Source: Streptomyces actuosus | GTDB taxonomy: Bacteria; Actinomycetota; Actinomycetes; Streptomycetales; Streptomycetaceae | DNA length: 33,437 bases | Assembly (NCBI RefSeq): GCF_016921115.1 | Contig: NZ_JAFFZS010000054.1 | Coordinates: forward strand, 1-33,437 | Direction of reading: 5' to 3' | In this document: piece after piece, positions 23,076-32,116 of the stretch | Layout of the letters: every line of letters begins with the position of its first letter | Numbering within the stretch: position 1 is the first letter of the stretch | Notes under the pieces: model-generated | What the model saw: only the letters and a program-made list of their open reading frames with translations | Told to the model about the DNA's origin: nothing | Databases searched by the model: none | Position numbers and translations under genes: made by a program

Positions 23076-24377
23076 TCACCCGCGCGTCACCCGGACCCGG
23101 TAGTTCCCCGCGAGATCCGCCGAGGCCACCGCGATGCGGACTTTCCGCCGGGGGTCTTTGAAGACCTCGCCGGGGACGAACGCGGCGTCCGAGAGCTCCG
23201 CGTGGACGTTCGGGCTCCGCGTGCACCCGCCGCTGTGCCTCTGGGAGTCGTAGACGGTGATCGGCCCCAGGCCCGTGTCGACGTCGGCGTCGACACGGTA
23301 GATGAGGATGCCGGGGCGGCACACCGTCTCGTCGTTGCCTTCGCGGGTGCGCAGTTCCAGTGCGTAGCCGGTACGCCCGTTCAGCGGGACGAAGACAAGC
23401 TTCGGGCCGCCGCGGCGGGCGAGAGGGGTGAGCGTGAACTCCCTCGTGCCCCTGGTCGTCGCGCAGCGGACCTGGTCGGCGTCCAGCCAGCCCAGTTTCC
23501 ACTTGTGCCAGCCCAGCAGGTCGTTGTTGGCGCCCCAGTCCTCGCTCATGATGTCCCAGTGCCCGACCGCGCCTCCGCCCTGCTGCGTGTAGAGGTCGGG
23601 CAGGCCGAAGACGTGGCCGTTCTCGTGCGGCAGGACCCGGTAGCCGGTGCGGTCGTACGAGCCGGAGCCGTCGTCCTGGCGGGAGTAGACGAACGAGGCG
23701 TTGGCCACCGGCACCCCGTCCGCGACGGGCGCCTCGGCGTTGCCGGCGAAGGTCACCGACAGGACCGTGTCCAGTGCGGAAGGGCCCGCGTTCGGGGTGA
23801 CCAGGACGTTCAGGAGGTCGTAGGAGTGGAAGTCCACCTCGGGGTCGGCGGCGGAGACGATGTCCTGGACCAGCTCGCGATAGCCCGGGTCGAAGGGGGC
23901 GCCACGGTCTATCCCGTACGCCGCGAACGGCTTCGGCATGCGCAGCCAGCCGGTGATGGGGGTCTCGGGGCGGTAGTCGAGACGGCCGTAGGAACTGATG
24001 CGGAACCACTTCCGGGTCTGCGGGAAGAATTCGCGGTAGCGGTTCAGCGCCCTGCCCGTTCCCGGCGCGTCCGGAAAATCGATCATGACGGTGAGGGCGC
24101 GAACGGTCCCGGTCGACCGGGCGTAGTCGCCGGGTGTCGGGATGCCCTCCGACATCTGCACGGCCGGATCGCCGTTGATCATGCAGGGTCCGAGCGCCGA
24201 GGAGTGGGTGAGTTCGGGGACCGGTCCGGGGCCGGAGGACGTGCCGTCCGGAGTCAGGTGCCCGGTGCCCGCCGAAGTGTTCACCACGAGGGTCAGCGCG
24301 GAGACGGAGGCGAACGCGGCCACTCTGCTCGGGCGTATCCGACGGCGTTTCCGGGAGCGCTCAGGCTGCGGCTGCAT
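23076..24377 (-). CDS. secreted M6-family-like metalloprotease
   Basis: Encodes 433 residues from the ATG at 24377 with GAGAGG seven bases upstream; a GTG at 24407 is an alternative. A basic N-terminus (RSRKRRRIRPSR) and hydrophobic stretch (VAAFASVSALTLVV) make a signal peptide. The protease domain contains LTVMIDFPDAP (typical of M6/immune inhibitor A-like peptidases) and the zinc motif HENGH at residues 251-255 in VLPHENGHVFGLPDLY, with WDIMSEDWGANN following as the usual third-ligand and Met-turn region. A beta-rich C-terminal part ends the protein. It is probably exported and degrades protein. It is chromosomal, not part of the element. Confidence 0.88.
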   Translation of the reverse strand: MQPQPERSRKRRRIRPSRVAAFASVSALTLVVNTSAGTGHLTPDGTSSGPGPVPELTHSSALGPCMINGDPAVQMSEGIPTPGDYARSTGTVRALTVMIDFPDAPGTGRALNRYREFFPQTRKWFRISSYGRLDYRPETPITGWLRMPKPFAAYGIDRGAPFDPGYRELVQDIVSAADPEVDFHSYDLLNVLVTPNAGPSALDTVLSVTFAGNAEAPVADGVPVANASFVYSRQDDGSGSYDRTGYRVLPHENGHVFGLPDLYTQQGGGAVGHWDIMSEDWGANNDLLGWHKWKLGWLDADQVRCATTRGTREFTLTPLARRGGPKLVFVPLNGRTGYALELRTREGNDETVCRPGILIYRVDADVDTGLGPITVYDSQRHSGGCTRSPNVHAELSDAAFVPGEVFKDPRRKVRIAVASADLAGNYRVRVTRG

Positions 24378-25073
24378 GCGGGGCCTCTCGGTCCAGGCAG
24401 CCGCCACTCCCCGGCTGCACCCTTGCGATCACCCTCGGTCGGAGCGGTCGCACGCGCGCGCTGGCCTGGTCCGATCGTGGGCCTCGGGGAACGGCGAGGC
24501 TTCGCCTCGGACCCCGCGGGGAAGATCGGGAAGCCGGGAGGCCGGGGGGTCGGGGCGCGGTGGGGCCCGTATCGGTGGCCGCGGCCAGTGGCCGATGGGT
24601 GACCCCGGCGTGTGGTCGGCCGGGTCGCGAGATCGGCCCCGATCCCGCCCGGGCGGGGTCGACCCGCGCCGTGCTCGGCGCCCGGCGGGCCACGCCCGCG
24701 CATGGCCCCGGCGGCGGTTCCCGGTGGCGACGCGGAGGCGGTGACGGGGGAGTCGGCCAGGGCGCGGGGGCCGGTGCCCGGGAAGGCGCTGCGGTCGAGG
24801 CCCGTGTCCGCGTGCGCGGTCGGTGAGGTTACCCGGCGGCACCCCGACCGTCGTCATCGGACCCGTGCGCGCGTGCGCGGCCGGTGGTGGGGGCGGGGAC
24901 GGTGGCGGGGTGGGGTGACGGGCACCCGGAGGGCGAATGTGAGCCAGCTCACATCGAGAATCTCGGAAGCGGGAAATAACCGGGGATCCCTTCCCCGTTT
25001 AGACCTGTGTCCGCGCGAAACGGGGAGACGATCCCCGGATCGCAGCCACCGACCGTCCACCGTGGAGGAAGCC
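24378..25073. other. 696-bp intergenic region between divergent genes
   Basis: No gene supported. It holds the promoters of the metalloprotease (minus) and TetR gene (plus) and a palindrome at 24938-24953. The GC-rich open frames here lack ribosome binding sites and do not resemble proteins. Confidence 0.5.
24938..24953. promoter_or_regulatory. Crp-like palindrome TGTGAGCCAGCTCACA
   Basis: A 16-bp palindrome with seven-base arms that fits the classical Crp pattern TGTGA-N6-TCACA exactly and also the Streptomyces GTG-N6-GNCAC type. It is 121 bp upstream of the TetR start codon. A TetR operator is the main alternative. Confidence 0.5.
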
Positions 25074-25718
25074 GTGCCGACCACCCTTCCCGCGCCCCGC
25101 AAGGCGACCCGGCCGCGTGCCGACGCCCTGCGCAACCGGGAGCGGATCGTCACCGCCGCCCGGGAGATGTTCGTCGAGCACGGCCCCGACGTGCCGCTCG
25201 ACGAGATCGCCCGCCGGGCCGGCGTCGGCAACGCCACGGTCTACCGTAACTTCCCCGACCGCGACGCCCTCGTTCGTGAGGTCGTCTGCTCCGTCATGGA
25301 GCGCACCGTGGCCGCGGCCCAGGCCGCGCTCGCGGAGACCGGGGACGCCTTCGAGGCCCTGGAGCGCTTCGTGCACGCCGCCGCGGACGAGCGGATCAGC
25401 GCGTTGTGCCCGATGGTCTCGAGCACCTTCGACCAGAACCACCCGGACCTGGAGGCCGTACGCGAACGGTGCGAAGGCCTCGTCGAGGAGGTCATGGACC
25501 GCGCCAAGGCGGCCGGCCAGCTCCGCCCCGACGTGGGCGTCGGCGACGTGCTGATCGCCGCCGCCCAGTTGAGCCGGCCCCCGGCCGGGACCGGGTGCCT
25601 CAGCATCGATCGTTTCGCCCACCGCCATCTGCAGCTGTTCGTCGACGGGCTGCGGGCTCCCGCCCGCTCCGACCTGCCGGGCACAGCCCCGACCGTGGAG
25701 GACCTGCGCCAGCCCTGA
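25074..25718 (+). CDS. TetR-family regulator, probable exporter repressor
   Basis: Encodes 214 residues from the GTG at 25074 with GGAGG at 25064-25068. Residues 15-65 form the TetR helix-turn-helix (RNRERIVTAAREMFVEHGPDVPLDEIARRAGVGNATVYRNFPDRDALV). The remainder is the helical ligand domain. It lies 355 bp upstream of a DHA2-type exporter in the same direction, so it probably represses that gene in response to an exported compound. As I recall, the S. coelicolor hrdD region has the same TetR-MFS-MarR order (SCO3207-SCO3205). Confidence 0.9.
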   Translation: MPTTLPAPRKATRPRADALRNRERIVTAAREMFVEHGPDVPLDEIARRAGVGNATVYRNFPDRDALVREVVCSVMERTVAAAQAALAETGDAFEALERFVHAAADERISALCPMVSSTFDQNHPDLEAVRERCEGLVEEVMDRAKAAGQLRPDVGVGDVLIAAAQLSRPPAGTGCLSIDRFAHRHLQLFVDGLRAPARSDLPGTAPTVEDLRQP

Positions 25719-26072
25719 TCGAGCAGTTCCGTCGCGCTCCGTCGCGTCCTTCGGGTCGACCGGCCCCGACCGAGCGGTCGTGAGCGAGCAGCCGTGACCC
25801 GGCAGCCGCGAACGAACCACCGCGATCGAGCCGCTGCTCCCGAGCAGTCACCCGTGGGCAGTCGCCTCCGAGGAGTCGCGCTGCCGAGCGGTCGAGTCCG
25901 AGCGGTCGAGTCCGAGCAATTCTGTCCGGCCGGCTTCGACCGATGAGTTCGCGGGACCGCGGCAGTCACAACAACCGGCCTCCACCGTCCGCCGCCCATG
26001 GCGGACCGTCCCCCCACGACACCTCCTACCTTCACGTTCCTTCCGTCACGAAGTCCCGAAGTGGGTACACCC
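25719..26072. other. intergenic with short repeats and a candidate operator
   Basis: No gene. The 14-mer CCGAGCGGTCGAGT occurs twice in tandem (25884-25911). GTCCGCC (25987-25993) and GGCGGAC (26000-26006) form an inverted repeat about 67 bp before the exporter start and could be the TetR operator. Confidence 0.4.
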
Positions 26073-27623
26073 ATGTCAGAAACACTCTCGAAGGCCCCCG
26101 GCGCACCGGCTCCGTCCGGTGACGCCAACCGCTGGAAAGCGCTCGTCTTCATCGCGCTCGCCCAGCTGATGGTCGTTCTCGACGCGACCATCGTGAACAT
26201 CGCGCTGCCCTCCGCCCAGCAGGACCTCGGCATCTCCGACGGTAACCGGCAGTGGGTCGTCACGGCCTACGCCCTCGCCTTCGGCGGTCTGCTGCTGTTC
26301 GGTGGCCGCATCGCCGACCTGTGGGGCCGCAAGCGCGCCTTCGTCGTCGGTCTGGTCGGCTTCGCCGCGGCGTCCGCGCTCGGCGGTGCCGCGACCACCG
26401 GCGCGATGATGTTCGGTGCCCGCGCCCTGCAGGGTGCGTTCGGCGCCCTGCTCGCCCCCGCGGCGCTGTCGCTGCTCGCGGTCATGTTCACCGACGCCAA
26501 GGAGCGCGCCAAGGCGTTCGGCATCTACGGTGCCATCGCCGGTGGTGGCGGTGCCGTGGGCCTGATCCTCGGCGGCTTCCTCACCGAGTACCTCGACTGG
26601 CGCTGGACGTTCTTCGTCAACATCCCCTTCGCCGTGATCGCCGCGGCCGGCGCCTACTTCGTCATCCGTGAGCCCAAGGGCGGCCGCAACCGCTCCTCGC
26701 TCGACATCCCCGGCGTCGTCCTGTCCACCCTCGGCCTGGTCGCGCTCGTCTACGGCTTCACCCGCGCCGAGTCCGACGGCTGGAGCGACTCCGTCACCAT
26801 CGGCATGTTCATCGCCTCCGCCGTGCTGCTGCTGACCTTCGTGCTCGTGGAGTCCAGGGTCAGGGCCCCGCTGCTGCCCCTGCGCGTGGTCACCGACCGC
26901 AACCGCGGCGGGATCTATCTGTCGCTGGGTCTGGCGATCATCGCCATGTTCGGCCTGTTCCTCTTCCTCACGTACTACCTCCAGGTCGTCAAGGGCTACT
27001 CCCCGGTCAAGACCGGCTTCGCCTTCCTGCCGATGATCGCGGGCATGATCGCGGGCTCCACCCAGATCGGTGCGCGCCTGATGACCCGCGTCCCGGCGCG
27101 ACTGCTGATGGGTCCGGGCTTCCTCGTCGCAGCGCTCGGCATGCTGCTGTTGACCCGGCTGGAGATCGGCTCGTCGTACGCCGCTCTGCTGCTGCCGGCG
27201 ATGCTGCTGCTCGGTCTGGGCATGGGTACGGCGTTCATGCCGGCCATGTCCCTGGCCACCACCGGCGTCGAGCCGCGGGACGCCGGCGTCGCCTCCGCGA
27301 TGGTCAACACCTCGCAGCAGGTCGGCGGCGCGATCGGTACGGCCCTGCTGAACACGATCGCCGCCTCCGCGACCACGTCCTACATCAAGGACCACATCGC
27401 CTCCGCCGCCACCCGGCCCCAGCAGCAGCTGGTCCAGCTGGAGGGCATGGTGCACGGCTACACCAACGCCATCTGGTTCGCCGTCGGCATCCTGGTCGTC
27501 GCCGCGGCCATCGTGGTGACCTTCGTCAACGCCGGTCGCCCCGACAGCGCCGCCGTCGCCTCCGGCAACGGCGCGGGCGAGGGCGCCGAGGACGAGGTGG
27601 TCGTACCGGTCGTCGCCCACTGA
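26073..27623 (+). CDS. DHA2-family MFS drug/proton antiporter
   Basis: Encodes 516 residues from the ATG at 26073 (MSETLSKAPG); an in-frame ATG at 25998 is possible. It has fourteen hydrophobic segments. VVLDATIVNIALPSAQ in the first segment is the DHA2 motif D1, FGGRIADLWGRKRAF is motif A between segments 2 and 3, and GAIAGGGGAVGLILGGFL is motif C. The acidic tail (GAGEGAEDEVVV) is cytosolic. Members (EmrB/QacA type) export lipophilic drugs or antibiotics using the proton gradient. It is probably controlled by the TetR gene upstream. Confidence 0.95.
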   Translation: MSETLSKAPGAPAPSGDANRWKALVFIALAQLMVVLDATIVNIALPSAQQDLGISDGNRQWVVTAYALAFGGLLLFGGRIADLWGRKRAFVVGLVGFAAASALGGAATTGAMMFGARALQGAFGALLAPAALSLLAVMFTDAKERAKAFGIYGAIAGGGGAVGLILGGFLTEYLDWRWTFFVNIPFAVIAAAGAYFVIREPKGGRNRSSLDIPGVVLSTLGLVALVYGFTRAESDGWSDSVTIGMFIASAVLLLTFVLVESRVRAPLLPLRVVTDRNRGGIYLSLGLAIIAMFGLFLFLTYYLQVVKGYSPVKTGFAFLPMIAGMIAGSTQIGARLMTRVPARLLMGPGFLVAALGMLLLTRLEIGSSYAALLLPAMLLLGLGMGTAFMPAMSLATTGVEPRDAGVASAMVNTSQQVGGAIGTALLNTIAASATTSYIKDHIASAATRPQQQLVQLEGMVHGYTNAIWFAVGILVVAAAIVVTFVNAGRPDSAAVASGNGAGEGAEDEVVVPVVAH

Positions 27624-27852
27624 CGGCGCCCGGCAAGGCCTGAGAGAGGCGGCGGCGCCGTCGCGGGCACAGATCCGCGGCGGTCGCCGGGCCGACTCCT
27701 TCGGGCGGTACGTCTACGAGTGCGCCCGTCGGCAGGTACGCCCCGGGCCGCACTCTTCGAGCAGTACCACTTCGGGCCGGGCCGCACGGGAGGAAGGGGA
27801 CGCCTCCCGTGCCGGGCCCCAGGGCCTGCCCCGGCTGCGCCGAGTGAGCGGC

Positions 27853-28353
27853 TCAGCGCAGCCAGGGCAGGTCCGCACCCGCTTCCCGGGGCTGCAGGCC
27901 CTCGGCGACGATCTGCATGATCTCGCCGAGGGCCTGCTGCTGTTCGGTGCTGAGCCGGTCGAACATCGCCTGGCGCACGGCGGCCACGTGACCGGGGGCG
28001 ATGCGGCGCAGCACCTCCGTGCCGGCGTCGGTCAGCACCGCGAACTGGCCCCTCTTGTCGGACGGGCACTCCTCACGGCGGACCCAGCCGTTCTTCTCCA
28101 GGCGCGCGATCGCGTGGGAGAGGCGGGAGCGGGTGATCTTCGCCTGCATGGCCAGTTCCGTCATGCGCAGCCGGCGGCGCGGCGCCTCGGCGAGGCCGAC
28201 CAGCAGGCCGTAGTAGATGTGCGGCATGCCCGCGTCCCGCTGGAGCTGGCGGTCGAGGTGGTCCTCGAGGAGGGTGGTGGCGTGCAGGTAGGCGCGCCAG
28301 ACCCGCTGCTCCTCGTCGGTGAGCCAGCGCGGTTCGTCGGGTGCCGTGTTCAT
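27853..28353 (-). CDS. MarR-family regulator
   Basis: Encodes 166 residues from the ATG at 28353 (MNTAPDEPRWLTDEEQ) with GGAG upstream; a longer frame to 28431 would run through the operator. The winged helix covers residues about 45-115: YYGLLVGLAEAPRRRLRMTELAMQAKITRSRLSHAIARLEKNGWVRREECPSDKRGQFAVLTDAG. It diverges from the LigB-type dioxygenase gene, and two direct operator-like repeats lie between, so repression of both genes is likely, relieved by a phenolic or oxidising ligand (inferred). It converges with the MFS gene. Confidence 0.92.
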   Translation of the reverse strand: MNTAPDEPRWLTDEEQRVWRAYLHATTLLEDHLDRQLQRDAGMPHIYYGLLVGLAEAPRRRLRMTELAMQAKITRSRLSHAIARLEKNGWVRREECPSDKRGQFAVLTDAGTEVLRRIAPGHVAAVRQAMFDRLSTEQQQALGEIMQIVAEGLQPREAGADLPWLR

Positions 28354-28378
28354 GTGCTCCACTCTACGAGAGCCTTCC

Positions 28379-28435
28379 TTGAAGTTTAAACAAAATGGAC
28401 CTAGGGTGAGATGATTCGCTTTAGAGTTCAAACAA
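28379..28435. promoter_or_regulatory. two MarR operator-like repeats
   Basis: AGTTTAAACAA (28383-28393, inside the palindromic GTTTAAAC) and AGTTCAAACAA (28425-28435) are 42 bp apart, one by each divergent start. They are unusually AT-rich islands in GC-rich DNA. Confidence 0.55.
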
Positions 28436-28472
28436 CGGGGAGTGGGTCACGTACCCGGAGGGAGTCGCCGCC

Positions 28473-29384
28473 ATGACCGCCGCCACACCCGAGGGCCGCC
28501 CGCCCCGGGAGCGAGTACCCGAGGAGCGAGCGCCGGGACGTGAGGAGCGGGCGTCCCGGGGGCGCGTACGAGTGCCGGAGGAGCTTGTGTCCGACAGGCG
28601 CGTCCCGCGCGAGCGCATGCCCGCCCTCTATCTCGGTCACGGTGCCCCACCCCTTGCCGACGACCCCGTCTGGCCCGGCCAACTCGCCTCCTGGGCCGCC
28701 CGGCTGCCCCGGCCCACCGCGATCCTCATGGTCTCCGCCCACTGGGAAGAGGCCCCGCTCGCCCTGGGCGCCACCACGACCGCCCCGCTCGTCCACGACT
28801 TCTGGGGCTTCCCCGAGCACTACTACCGGGTCCGGTACCCCGCCCCCGGCGCCCCCGCACTCGCCGACGCCGTACGCCGGCTGCTGCGCGCCCCGGGCAC
28901 GCCCGTCCAGGACATGCCCGACCGCGGCCTGGATCACGGTGCCTACGTGCCGCTCGTCGAAATGTTCCCGGAAGCCGACATTCCCGTCCTCCAGGTCTCC
29001 ATGCCCACCCTCGACCCGGTACGGCTCATGGAGATCGGCCGCAGGCTCGCGCCGCTGCGCGACGAGGGTGTGCTGATCGTCGGCTCCGGCTTCTTCACTC
29101 ACAACCTGGCCGCCCTGCGGCACACCGGCGCAGGGGTGCCGGGCTGGTCCGCCGAGTTCGACGACTGGGGGCGGCGTGCGCTGGAGGGCGGCGACGCCGA
29201 CGCGCTGCTCGACTTCACCCGCAAAGCCCCGGCCGGGCGCCTGGCCCACCCGCGCACCGAGCACTTCGCGCCCCTGTTCGTGACGATGGGCGCGGCGGAC
29301 GCCGTCGGGGAGCTCGGGGAACAGGCGTCGGTGATCGACGGGTTCTGGATGGGGCTGGCGAAACGGTCCGTGCAGTTCGGGTGA
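28473..29384 (+). CDS. LigB/DODA-type extradiol ring-cleavage dioxygenase
   Basis: Encodes 303 residues from the ATG at 28473 with GGAGGGA at 28457-28463. The catalytic domain begins near residue 49 (MPALYLGHGAPPL). Candidate metal and active-site residues are H56 (LGHG), H90 (VSAHWEE), H155 (GLDHGAYVPL), H210 (FFTHNL) and H264 (EHFAPLF). The family opens catecholic rings; the physiological substrate here is unknown. The first 48 residues are a charged Arg/Glu/Pro-rich extension with repeated PEER/GREER-like units. Many homologues start where M49 (28617) is, so either the extension is lineage-specific or translation starts there. It diverges from the MarR gene. Confidence 0.9.
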   Translation: MTAATPEGRPPRERVPEERAPGREERASRGRVRVPEELVSDRRVPRERMPALYLGHGAPPLADDPVWPGQLASWAARLPRPTAILMVSAHWEEAPLALGATTTAPLVHDFWGFPEHYYRVRYPAPGAPALADAVRRLLRAPGTPVQDMPDRGLDHGAYVPLVEMFPEADIPVLQVSMPTLDPVRLMEIGRRLAPLRDEGVLIVGSGFFTHNLAALRHTGAGVPGWSAEFDDWGRRALEGGDADALLDFTRKAPAGRLAHPRTEHFAPLFVTMGAADAVGELGEQASVIDGFWMGLAKRSVQFG

Positions 29385-29577
29385 CCGGGCGGGGCCCGGG
29401 GAACGGCTCGGCCGGGCCCGCTGTCCGGTCCTTGCCCAGCGGTCTGCCGGGGCTCCTGCGTACCGGACCGGCCAGGGCGCCGAGTCCCCGCTCCGGTGCC
29501 CTGGGGTTCGGGCCGCCGGTCCCGGGCTCGGCATCCCGGGCCGCGGGTCCCAGGGTGTCGGTCTCAGGCTGTGCGTC

Positions 29578-30297
29578 TCAGGTCGTGGGTTCCGCCGGGG
29601 CGCGGGTGCCTCCGGGTGCCTCGTCGGGGCCGGAGCTCCCCCGGTCCTGGGTTCCCGCTGCTCCTTCCCGCGATCCCGTCGCCGATTGCTGCGTTCCCGG
29701 CGGCGGGTTCCCGGTTCTCGTGGCCGGTTCCCGCGTTCCGCCGGTCGGTTCCTCCGTTCCCGGAGGCCCGAGTTCCTTCTCGTACCAGGACACGTCCCAG
29801 TACCGGCCGAATTTGCGTCCTACCTCGCGATACGTGCCGACGTACCGGAAGTCGAAACGTTCGTGCAGCCGGGCGGACGCCTCGTTCGGCTGGGCGATCC
29901 CCGCGTAGGCGCGGTGGAGGTCCTCGTCGGCCAAGGCCTCGAGCAGGGCCTTGTAGAGGAGCGTGCCGACTCCGCGGCGGCCGGCGTCCGGGCGGAGGTA
30001 GACGGACACCTCCACGGAGGTCGCGTACGCGGGCTTGGCGCGGAAGGGGCTGGATGTGGCGTACCCCAGAATCCGCTGTGAGTTCCCTTCGGGGTCCGCC
30101 TCCGCGGCAACCATCAGCCGGTACGGGCCGTCTTCCGGGTGGGAGAGCAGCCAAGGGCGGCGCTCTTCCGGGGTGAAGACCGCGGTGTCGAATGTGACGG
30201 CCGTCTCACGTACGTAGTGGTTGTAGATGTCCGTGAGTGCCTGGAGGTCGCTCTCGGCTCCCGGTCTGACCTGCACCTCTGCGCGCTCCGACGGCAT
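29578..30297 (-). CDS. GNAT acetyltransferase, phosphinothricin-acetyltransferase-like
   Basis: Encodes 239 residues from the ATG at 30297 with AGGAGG four to nine bases upstream. The core (residues 8-178) has DLQALTDIYNHYVRETAVTFD, ILGYATSSPFR, the acetyl-CoA loop RPDAGRRGVGTLLYKALLEAL, and NEASARLHERFDFRYVGTYREVGRKFGRYWDVSWYEKEL. This pattern is close to PAT/Bar-type N-acetyltransferases acting on small amines such as amino acid analogues. The last 60 residues are a Gly/Thr/Pro/Glu-rich low-complexity tail absent from the usual family length of about 175-180. It diverges from hrdD and converges with the dioxygenase. Confidence 0.88.
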   Translation of the reverse strand: MPSERAEVQVRPGAESDLQALTDIYNHYVRETAVTFDTAVFTPEERRPWLLSHPEDGPYRLMVAAEADPEGNSQRILGYATSSPFRAKPAYATSVEVSVYLRPDAGRRGVGTLLYKALLEALADEDLHRAYAGIAQPNEASARLHERFDFRYVGTYREVGRKFGRYWDVSWYEKELGPPGTEEPTGGTREPATRTGNPPPGTQQSATGSREGAAGTQDRGSSGPDEAPGGTRAPAEPTT

Positions 30298-30358
30298 CGC
30301 GCCTCCTCATGTGGCGGCACAGGGTACTGCATGATCATAAAAATAGGGGGGGCGGGTT

Positions 30359-30385
30359 GGGAATTCTGTCCGGATTCCAGTCGTT
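30359..30385 (+). promoter_or_regulatory. SigR-type promoter of hrdD
   Basis: GGGAAT (30359-30364), exactly 18 bases, then GTT (30383-30385) matches the Streptomyces SigR (thiol-oxidative stress sigma) consensus GGAAT-N18-GTT. It lies about 140 bp before the hrdD start. hrdD is a known SigR target in S. coelicolor. Confidence 0.82.
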
Positions 30386-30524
30386 GTTTCCATCGGATGC
30401 AGGGCACCCGAGGAGAGTCCCGAGAGGGCTTGAAGCGGAGCTCGGGGGCAACCGAGGAAGAGCTCGAGCAAGTGCGCGGCGTCCGAAGGACCACCCGCTG
30501 ACCCACCATCGCAAGGGAGCACGC

Positions 30525-31520
30525 ATGGCAACCCGTGCCGTCGCCCGTCGTCAGTCCGCCACCGGCGAGACGGCTGACGCGGCAAGCAGTGTTCGCACCA
30601 ACGGCGCCGTCGCCGACCGCGATCTGGTCGGCATGTACCTCGACGAGATCGCGCGGACACCGCTGCTCGACGCCGCCAAGGAGGTCGAGCTGTCGCAGAT
30701 GATCGAAGCGGGTGTGTTCGCGCGGCAGGTCCTCGAAGGCGGCGAGGAGTCCACGGCGGATGCCACCCGCGAGGAGCTGGAGGCCGTGGTCGCCGAGGGG
30801 GAGCGGGCCAAGGAGGTCTTCATCCGCTCCAACCTGCGCCTGGTCGTCGCGGTCGCCCGCCGCTACCCCCGTAGCGGTCTGCCGCTGCTGGACCTGATCC
30901 AGGAGGGCAACGCCGGCCTGGTCCGCGCGGTCGAGAAGTTCGACTACCGCAAGGGATTCAAGTTCTCGACGTACGCCACCTGGTGGATCCGCCAGGCCAT
31001 CACCCGGTCGATAGCCGACCAGTCCCGCACGATCCGGCTCCCCGTCCACCTCGTGGAGGAGCTCGGCCGTATCCGCCGCGTCCAGCGCGAGTTCAACCGC
31101 GAGAACGGCCGCGACCCGGAGCCCGCCGAGATCGCCGCCGAGCTGGGCTCCACGCCGGAGCGCGTCACCGACGTGCTCGACTGGGCCCGCGACCCGGTCT
31201 CGCTGAACATGTCGGTCGACGACGAGGGCGAGACGCAGTTCGGTGACCTGCTGGAGGACACCTCCGCGGTGTCCCCGGAGCAGTCGGTGCTCACGCTGCT
31301 GCGCAGCGAGGAACTGGACGGTCTCATCGGCCGGCTCGACCAGCGCACCGCCTCGATCATCAAGATGCGGTACGGCATCGAGGACGGCCGCGAGCGCACG
31401 CTGACCGAGGTCGGCAAGGAACACGGACTGACGCGCGAGCGGATCCGGCAGATCGAGAAGCACGCCCTGCTGGAGCTGAAGAAGCTGGCCCGCGACACCG
31501 GCTTCGACGCGGCGGCCTGA
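30525..31520 (+). CDS. hrdD: principal-like RNA polymerase sigma factor HrdD
   Basis: Encodes 331 residues from the ATG at 30525 with AAGGGA upstream. MATRAVARRQSATGE is the typical HrdD start. Region 1.2 is DLVGMYLDEIARTPLLDA. Region 2 is SNLRLVVAVARRYPRSGLPLLDLIQEGN with FKFSTYATWWIRQAI (2.3-2.4), identical in character to HrdB. Region 3 is LVEELGRIRRVQREF. Region 4.2 is LTEVGKEHGLTRERIRQIEKHAL. It directs core polymerase to HrdB-like promoters and is dispensable in S. coelicolor. It is a group 2 sigma factor, induced through SigR as the upstream promoter shows. A terminator follows. Confidence 0.97.
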   Translation: MATRAVARRQSATGETADAASSVRTNGAVADRDLVGMYLDEIARTPLLDAAKEVELSQMIEAGVFARQVLEGGEESTADATREELEAVVAEGERAKEVFIRSNLRLVVAVARRYPRSGLPLLDLIQEGNAGLVRAVEKFDYRKGFKFSTYATWWIRQAITRSIADQSRTIRLPVHLVEELGRIRRVQREFNRENGRDPEPAEIAAELGSTPERVTDVLDWARDPVSLNMSVDDEGETQFGDLLEDTSAVSPEQSVLTLLRSEELDGLIGRLDQRTASIIKMRYGIEDGRERTLTEVGKEHGLTRERIRQIEKHALLELKKLARDTGFDAAA

Positions 31521-31538
31521 CCCCGCCGACCGCGGAAT

Positions 31539-31571
31539 CGCCCGCCCGGTGCCGTCCGGCACCGGCGGGCG
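31539..31571 (+). terminator. hrdD terminator
   Basis: CGCCCGCC(C)GGTGCC pairs with GGCACCGGCGGGCG, a 14-bp stem with one bulged C and a GTCC loop, 19 bp after the stop codon. Confidence 0.75.
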
Positions 31572-32116
31572 GAACGCACCGGGCGGGACGCCGTTCGGTC
31601 CGTTCGACGCCACGGCGGGCGGCAATGCCGGTCGGTCGTACGGGAGTCGGGTCGGCGGTGAGCGGTGTCGTACCGCTCGCCTCCGGTCGGTTCCGGTCGA
31701 TGTGAACCTCCCGGTGGGGGTGTGCGCCCTGCAGCCACCGCGTACGCGGGGTGGCGAAAGCCCGCGCAAACATGGCGATGTAACGTCGCTTCAACCCATA
31801 CTGCCCTGGGAACAAGACTTCAGGGAACGGCCGTTCGGGCCTCCGCCCGGATGCAGCCCCGCCCCTCGACCGAGCCAAGTCCCGACGCACTCCCCCCGGT
31901 GCCGGGACTTTCCCGAGCCGGGCTTCGGCACCCTCCCCCCGGTGCCGGAGCCCGGCTTCTTCTGCGTGTGGCCCTTGCGGACGGGCGCGACCGGCTTGAT
32001 CGGCCGGGTCGACAGGACGGATCGGCGGACAGGATCGGAAGGCCGGGCCGACCGGGCCGGAGCGACCGCCGGGCTGAGCCGATGGGGCAGCCGACGGGGC
32101 CGGGGCGACCGGAGGA
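31572..32116. other. 545-bp intergenic region after hrdD
   Basis: No gene supported. A minus-strand frame across here (GLKRRYIAMFARAFATPRT) has fair codon bias but no ribosome binding site and would overlap the end of hrdD. Short CCCCGGTGCCGG repeats occur near 31898-31950. Confidence 0.4.

Noticed and set aside
22677..24602. 641-residue plus-strand open frame
   Set aside because: It runs antisense through the metalloprotease, whose signal peptide and HENGH motif are clear. The frame is a GC-bias shadow.
26076..27620. 514-residue minus-strand open frame
   Set aside because: Mirror of the MFS transporter; rich in Gly, Asp and His, with no family resemblance or ribosome binding site.
30114..31769. 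551-residue minus-strand open frame
   Set aside because: Mirror of hrdD; hrdD is unmistakable.
31360..31890. Minus-strand ORF overlapping the end of hrdD
   Set aside because: Partly reasonable codon use, but no ribosome binding site, overlap with hrdD and Arg/Pro-rich composition.
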